Shown: positions 49,878 to 53,876 of the stretch, one piece after another
How positions within the stretch are numbered: position 1 is the stretch's first letter
How the letters are laid out: each line of letters opens with the position of its first letter
Assembly: GCA_937919225.1 (NCBI GenBank)
Contig: CALFRH010000028.1
Coordinates: forward strand, 1-53,876
Direction: 5' to 3'
Origin: an uncultured Parvularcula sp.
GTDB lineage: Bacteria > Pseudomonadota > Alphaproteobacteria > Caulobacterales > Parvularculaceae
DNA: 53,876 bases
The notes under the pieces: generated by a model
Databases searched by the model: none
What the model saw: only the letters and a program-made list of their open reading frames with translations
What the model was told of the DNA's origin: nothing
Translations under genes and position numbers: made by a program

Positions 49878-49889
49878 GTAGCATGCTAT
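49878..49889. promoter_or_regulatory. Palindromic operator candidate, site 11 (GTAGCATGCTAT)
   Basis: 11/12 consensus, 19 bp upstream of the esterase start codon. Confidence 0.65.
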
Positions 49890-50043
49890 GTTTTTGAAGA
49901 AATGCAGTCAATCATTGAGATTATCAATTTCTAAGGTATGGGGTCGTCAGGCAAAAAGCAATTTGGCTTTGGAAGCACAAAAAAGATCCGTACTTAACAA
50001 TTGTATGGTGCACAACCTGCAAGAAATGCGGGGGAATACAAGG

Positions 50044-50925
50044 TCAATGGACAGACTCAAAAATACCTTTCATCCACTTGATGAGCGTCACAGTGTCTAC
50101 AGATAGTTTTGGGCTTCTCGGATATATAAGACCATAATTCGTATCATCTGACGCAAACCCACAGGGTGCCACTAAGCGTTCGCGGGATATATCGTCTATA
50201 GATACAATCTTTGGCGACATCGCAACGCCCAAACCGCTGGCGGCCGCCTCTGCCATTAGGAAATGGTGATCAAAAAGCCTTACTTCTCTTGGTCCCTTAA
50301 TATCCGATTGCTGAGTAAGCCAATTCGACCATGCCTCAGGACGGGTACGCGCGCCAAGACCGATGTAATCGCCGGACCGAAACGCAGCGATCATGGAAGG
50401 CTGCATGACAGGGCCCATTGATTCAGAGAAAACAGTCTCGACCGACCAGTCCGGATCAACCGGAAAGTCCATTCGCCGAATGGCTAACGTCACGCCGTCC
50501 TTGGCGAAATTCAATCGACCGCCCCCTACCGACAGATGTACCGGAATATCAGGATGCAAATCTTGAAACCAAGTCAGCCGTGAGATCAACCATCTCATCG
50601 CAACCGATCGTTCGCACGAGATGACAATCGGCGCGCTTTTATCGCCAAGCCTTAGATCTGTCACACTGTCAGAAATTAGACCCAATGCTTGCTGAGCAAC
50701 CTGAGCCAACTTTTCACCCGAGGGCGTAAGGGCAACGCCGCGACCGTCGCGCCGCACGAGCGTGATTCCCAAATCCTTTGAAAGCTTCGCCACCCTCCGG
50801 CTGACAGCACCGTGGGTAAGTGCAAGCTCGTCCGCTGCCCCGCGCATGGACCCCCTCCGCGCCACAACCTCAAAGGCGCGTAAATCGTCTAAACAAGGAA
50901 GATCAGACCGCTTCATAGGTGACAT
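50044..50925 (-). CDS. LysR-family transcriptional regulator (GcvA-like)
   Basis: 293 aa; LDDLRAFEVVARRGSMRGAADELALTHGAVSRRVAKLSKDLG. Confidence 0.9.
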   Translation of the reverse strand: MSPMKRSDLPCLDDLRAFEVVARRGSMRGAADELALTHGAVSRRVAKLSKDLGITLVRRDGRGVALTPSGEKLAQVAQQALGLISDSVTDLRLGDKSAPIVISCERSVAMRWLISRLTWFQDLHPDIPVHLSVGGGRLNFAKDGVTLAIRRMDFPVDPDWSVETVFSESMGPVMQPSMIAAFRSGDYIGLGARTRPEAWSNWLTQQSDIKGPREVRLFDHHFLMAEAAASGLGVAMSPKIVSIDDISRERLVAPCGFASDDTNYGLIYPRSPKLSVDTVTLIKWMKGIFESVH

Positions 50926-50944
50926 TTTATCACCAAAATGTGTG

Positions 50945-50976
50945 AGATCAATTCGATTTTAAAGCGCTTTTGATCT
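50945..50976. promoter_or_regulatory. Candidate LysR operator: AGATCAA-N18-TTGATCT enclosing AAAGCGCTTT
   Basis: 7-bp inverted repeat arms plus a 10-bp palindrome (50961-50970) in the 65-bp divergent gap. Confidence 0.4.
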
Positions 50977-50990
50977 GCTAAAAACACCGT

Positions 50991-52046
50991 ATGGATCAAT
51001 CTAGCTTCAATTTTATACACGTAGGCATCATCGCTGATGATCTAACAAGCGCCGCTGATGGCGGAAGCCCTTTTGTGAAGAAAGGGCTTAGCGTGGAAGT
51101 CCTCCGGGGGTCGACGGGGCATAGCCTCGCCACAGAAAGCAAAGTCGTTGCGGTCGATTGTGGCAGCCGCTCGACAACAGCGGGGGACGCCGCAAAACGC
51201 GTGGCGCACGCCACTTCCGAACTTGCGAGTGCGCCAATCCTCTACAAAACAATTGATTCAACGTTGCGCGGTCATGTTCGAGAAGAACTGGCAGCTGCGT
51301 ACAAATCAAGCCGACGCAATCGCATCGTTATTGCACCAGCGTTTCCGGACGCCGGTCGTACCACTATAAACGGTATTCAATATGTTGATGGTGTTCCGGT
51401 CAGCGATAGTTCCTATGCCAATGACCCGGTTCACCCAGCAACAACTTCGCGCATCACTGACCTGATTTCTTCAGAGTTGAACGGGGTCGTCATCCTAGAT
51501 GCAGAAAGCCAAGGGGACCTAGATACCCAGGTTGCGGCCGTCGATAACCCGGAGAGCGTCCTATGGGTGGGATCGCCAGGTTTAGCGAACGCGCTTGCAA
51601 AGACGGTCGCATGCGACACTTCACGACAGATATTGCAGCCAGTCGCGGAACAAACGCTTATTGTTGTAGGTAGCGCCAATAAAGTGAGTAGAGACCAAGC
51701 AAGGCGCGCTGAACAAATGGCAATTGCAACGTGTATCACGGTAGCTGAAGAGCGTAAGGACGATCCAAACAAAGTGTTGGCCGACGTAGTGGACAAGGCC
51801 GTTAGCGCCCTCGCAGACCCGCGAATAGCAGCAATTATCGCCACAGGTGGTGATACAATGCAGGCATTGCTTGATAAACTGGGCGTTTACGCCTTCGGTC
51901 TGATCGGCGAATTTGAGCCCGGCTTCCCAATTGGGCACACACGTTTGGACAATGGCAGGTCACTTTTTTTAGGCATGAAAGCTGGCGGCTTTGGCAACCC
52001 GGAAACACTTCGGTCCGCGGTTGAATATCTTTACCAAAATATGTAG
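50991..52046 (+). CDS. Four-carbon acid sugar kinase family (DUF1537)
   Basis: 351 aa; GIIADDLTSAADGGSPFVKKG, YKTIDSTLRGHVREEL, IIATGGDTMQALLDKLGV. Confidence 0.88.
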   Translation: MDQSSFNFIHVGIIADDLTSAADGGSPFVKKGLSVEVLRGSTGHSLATESKVVAVDCGSRSTTAGDAAKRVAHATSELASAPILYKTIDSTLRGHVREELAAAYKSSRRNRIVIAPAFPDAGRTTINGIQYVDGVPVSDSSYANDPVHPATTSRITDLISSELNGVVILDAESQGDLDTQVAAVDNPESVLWVGSPGLANALAKTVACDTSRQILQPVAEQTLIVVGSANKVSRDQARRAEQMAIATCITVAEERKDDPNKVLADVVDKAVSALADPRIAAIIATGGDTMQALLDKLGVYAFGLIGEFEPGFPIGHTRLDNGRSLFLGMKAGGFGNPETLRSAVEYLYQNM

Positions 52047-52054
52047 CATGCTAC
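52043..52054. promoter_or_regulatory. Palindromic operator candidate, site 12 (GTAGCATGCTAC) between kinase and pdxA
   Basis: Exact consensus; contains the kinase TAG stop and ends 2 bp before the pdxA ATG. Confidence 0.5.
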
Positions 52055-52056
52055 GC

Positions 52057-53061
52057 ATGACAGATACCATAACCCCCTTAGCCATTACAATGGGCGATCC
52101 GTCTGGAATCGGGCCGGAAATCATCGCTATGAGTCTTGCGAAACAGACTGATGCGACAACATATGTCGTTTTCGGCTGCCCGAACGTGATGACACGAGCT
52201 GTGAGCATCACCGGCGTCGACATGTCCGTAAGACCGCTGCAGGACATAACCGAGGCGTCTTTCGATCATCACACCATCAACGTCCTCGAAAGCTCCAACC
52301 TCAGCGTCTTACCAGAGTTTGGCGAAGTCAGCCCTGTGAGCGGTAAAGCGGCGTTTGACGCCATCGTGAAAGCGATTGAGTTTGCACGTGCGGGCAATGT
52401 TAGCGGCATCGTCACGGCGCCGATTAATAAAGAAGCGCTTGCGGCCGCTGGGGTGAAATATCCTGGGCACACTGAAATGCTCGCCGACTATGGCGGGGCA
52501 GACCATGTTGCGATGATGCTCGGTAATGATGAAATCAGAACCGTTTTAGTGACTATCCATTGCTCTCTTGCAGACGCGATCAAGGCGGCAGACTTTGACG
52601 CCCAGATGGCCGCCATTCGGCTCGCCCATGAAGGGGCGACGTCCTTAGGCTATGCCAATCCGCGCATCGCTGTCGCCGGCCTCAACCCGCATGCGGGCGA
52701 GGGCGGATTGTTTGGCCGCGAAGAAATCGAAATCATCACGCCCGCCATCAAGGCCGCCCAAAAAGAGGGGCTCAACGTCTCCGGCCCGTGGTCTGGCGAC
52801 ACCGTTTTTATGCAAGCGCGCAAAGGCCAGTTTGATGTGGTTGTTGCGCAGTATCATGATCAAGGCTTGATACCCGTGAAGTATATGGGACTTGAAAAGG
52901 GTGTGAATATTACACTGGGATTACCGTTTGTCCGCACTAGCCCCGATCACGGAACCGCGTTCGATATCGCCGGCAAGGGCATTGCCGACCCGGTTAGTCT
53001 TGAAACAGCCATACAGTATGCCAACCAATTGGCGGCGACGAAACAAAAGGAGTTTGCGTAA
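52057..53061 (+). CDS. pdxA: PdxA/PdxA2-family dehydrogenase (4-hydroxythreonine-4-phosphate / 4-phospho-erythronate dehydrogenase-like)
   Basis: AITMGDPSGIGPEIIAMSL, KYPGHTEMLADYGG, AGLNPHAGEGGLFGREE, YHDQGLIPVKYMG. Start set at MTDTITPL. Confidence 0.88.
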   Translation: MTDTITPLAITMGDPSGIGPEIIAMSLAKQTDATTYVVFGCPNVMTRAVSITGVDMSVRPLQDITEASFDHHTINVLESSNLSVLPEFGEVSPVSGKAAFDAIVKAIEFARAGNVSGIVTAPINKEALAAAGVKYPGHTEMLADYGGADHVAMMLGNDEIRTVLVTIHCSLADAIKAADFDAQMAAIRLAHEGATSLGYANPRIAVAGLNPHAGEGGLFGREEIEIITPAIKAAQKEGLNVSGPWSGDTVFMQARKGQFDVVVAQYHDQGLIPVKYMGLEKGVNITLGLPFVRTSPDHGTAFDIAGKGIADPVSLETAIQYANQLAATKQKEFA

Positions 53062-53876
53062 ATGGGCGTGCGTTTTATTTTCATGCTTACACGAAATGAT
53101 AAAACCGTGGATAGTGCAGAGCAGCATTTGAAAACAGCGCTCGCCGCGGGGGTTCATCATATCGGGTTCAAAGATGTTGGGCTTCCTTTTGACCGCCTTA
53201 AGAAGCTCAACGAGGCCATAAAGGCTGGCGGGGCGACGAGTTACCTCGAAGTCGTCTCGCTCGACAAGGAAAGTGAAGTCGCCTCCGCTAAGGCAGCGAT
53301 TGAAATCGGCGTCGACATTCTGCTGGGCGGCACGCATGTGGACGCGGTTTTGCCGCTTCTTGAAGGAACAGGCCTCCAGTACTTCCCCTTCCCCGGCCAG
53401 ATTGAAGGACATCCAAGCGTACTTACGGGATCGATCGACGATATTGCTGAAAGCGCGGCACAGCTCGCATCTCGAAATGGCGTAGATGGATTAGATCTGC
53501 TCGCTTACAGGTCCTCGGAAAATGTAACCGGCTTGATTGCCGCTGTTTGTGCGGCTGTCGACAAACCGGTCATTGTGGCGGGCTCCATAGGCAGCCGCGA
53601 CCGTATTGAAATCGTCCGTCGGTCGGGCGCGGCCGGCTTTACCATCGGCACCGCCGCCTTGGACGGCGAATACCCCGCCAATAGCCCTGAGCTTGAAGAA
53701 CAACTAAGATCCATTCAACGAGACGTCGCAGACGTGAATAATCATGTTTCGCCTTACGGTCCGAAGAACCTTGATCATTCATTCGCTAGGTTTTCCGAAA
53801 CGTGGAGCCCGCGAATCGCCGGCCAAGTCAATAATATGCATATTAAATTACAAGCTGCTATCAATGTTTATTTATA
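53062..53876 (+). CDS. TIM-barrel protein with an apparent C-terminal cupin start; runs off the window end
   Basis: ATG right after the pdxA stop. 271 open codons (MGVRFIFMLTRNDKTVDSAEQHLKTALAAGVHHIGFKDVG...FTIGTAALDGEYP...LDHSFARFSETWSPRIAGQVNNMHIKLQ...). Missing from the ORF track, presumably because no stop is in the window. Confidence 0.75.
   Translation, partial: MGVRFIFMLTRNDKTVDSAEQHLKTALAAGVHHIGFKDVGLPFDRLKKLNEAIKAGGATSYLEVVSLDKESEVASAKAAIEIGVDILLGGTHVDAVLPLLEGTGLQYFPFPGQIEGHPSVLTGSIDDIAESAAQLASRNGVDGLDLLAYRSSENVTGLIAAVCAAVDKPVIVAGSIGSRDRIEIVRRSGAAGFTIGTAALDGEYPANSPELEEQLRSIQRDVADVNNHVSPYGPKNLDHSFARFSETWSPRIAGQVNNMHIKLQAAINVYL

Noticed and set aside
1-53876. CRISPR arrays, tRNA/rRNA genes, phage or defence genes
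   Set aside because: No regularly spaced repeats, cloverleaf-like genes or recognisable defence proteins were seen on reading; the region is metabolic and transport-related.

Overview
The 53.9 kb window is densely coding and looks like an alphaproteobacterium-type catabolic region. I found no rRNA, tRNA or CRISPR. From left to right it contains: (i) the 3' end of a biotin-dependent carboxylase plus a TIGR03084-like protein; (ii) a Rieske aromatic hydroxylase (alpha, beta, ferredoxin, divergent ferredoxin reductase) with an aminotransferase and a gentisate ring-cleavage module (gentisate dioxygenase, fumarylpyruvate hydrolase, maleylpyruvate isomerase, IclR regulator); (iii) an acyl-CoA ligase; (iv) a compact leucine/isovalerate operon (ivd-mccB-mccA) with a divergent LysR gene; (v) a two-gene ABC exporter; (vi) a thiolase / FadJ-like / acyl-CoA ligase / GMC oxidoreductase / M14-like operon; (vii) an ABC-2 permease fused to a catalytically degenerate M1-peptidase-like domain; (viii) a CaiB CoA-transferase, MarR, glyoxalase-like, S15 hydrolase, TonB receptor and aldehyde dehydrogenase block; (ix) a DUF1537 kinase / PdxA / TIM-barrel operon that runs off the window end. 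The main hunt result is a recurring palindrome, GTAGCATGCTAC and close variants. I located 12 copies, 11 of them intergenic upstream of catabolic or transport genes, including both paralogous MarR genes. They suggest a dispersed, probably undescribed MarR regulon for import and oxidation of an ester- or alcohol-type substrate. Other results are decayed elements missing from the ORF track (an aromatic-acid MFS transporter remnant, an IS3-family remnant, an internally deleted aldehyde dehydrogenase) and a 58-aa ORF overlapping both of its neighbours. All family calls come from reading the sequences by eye; no database search was run.
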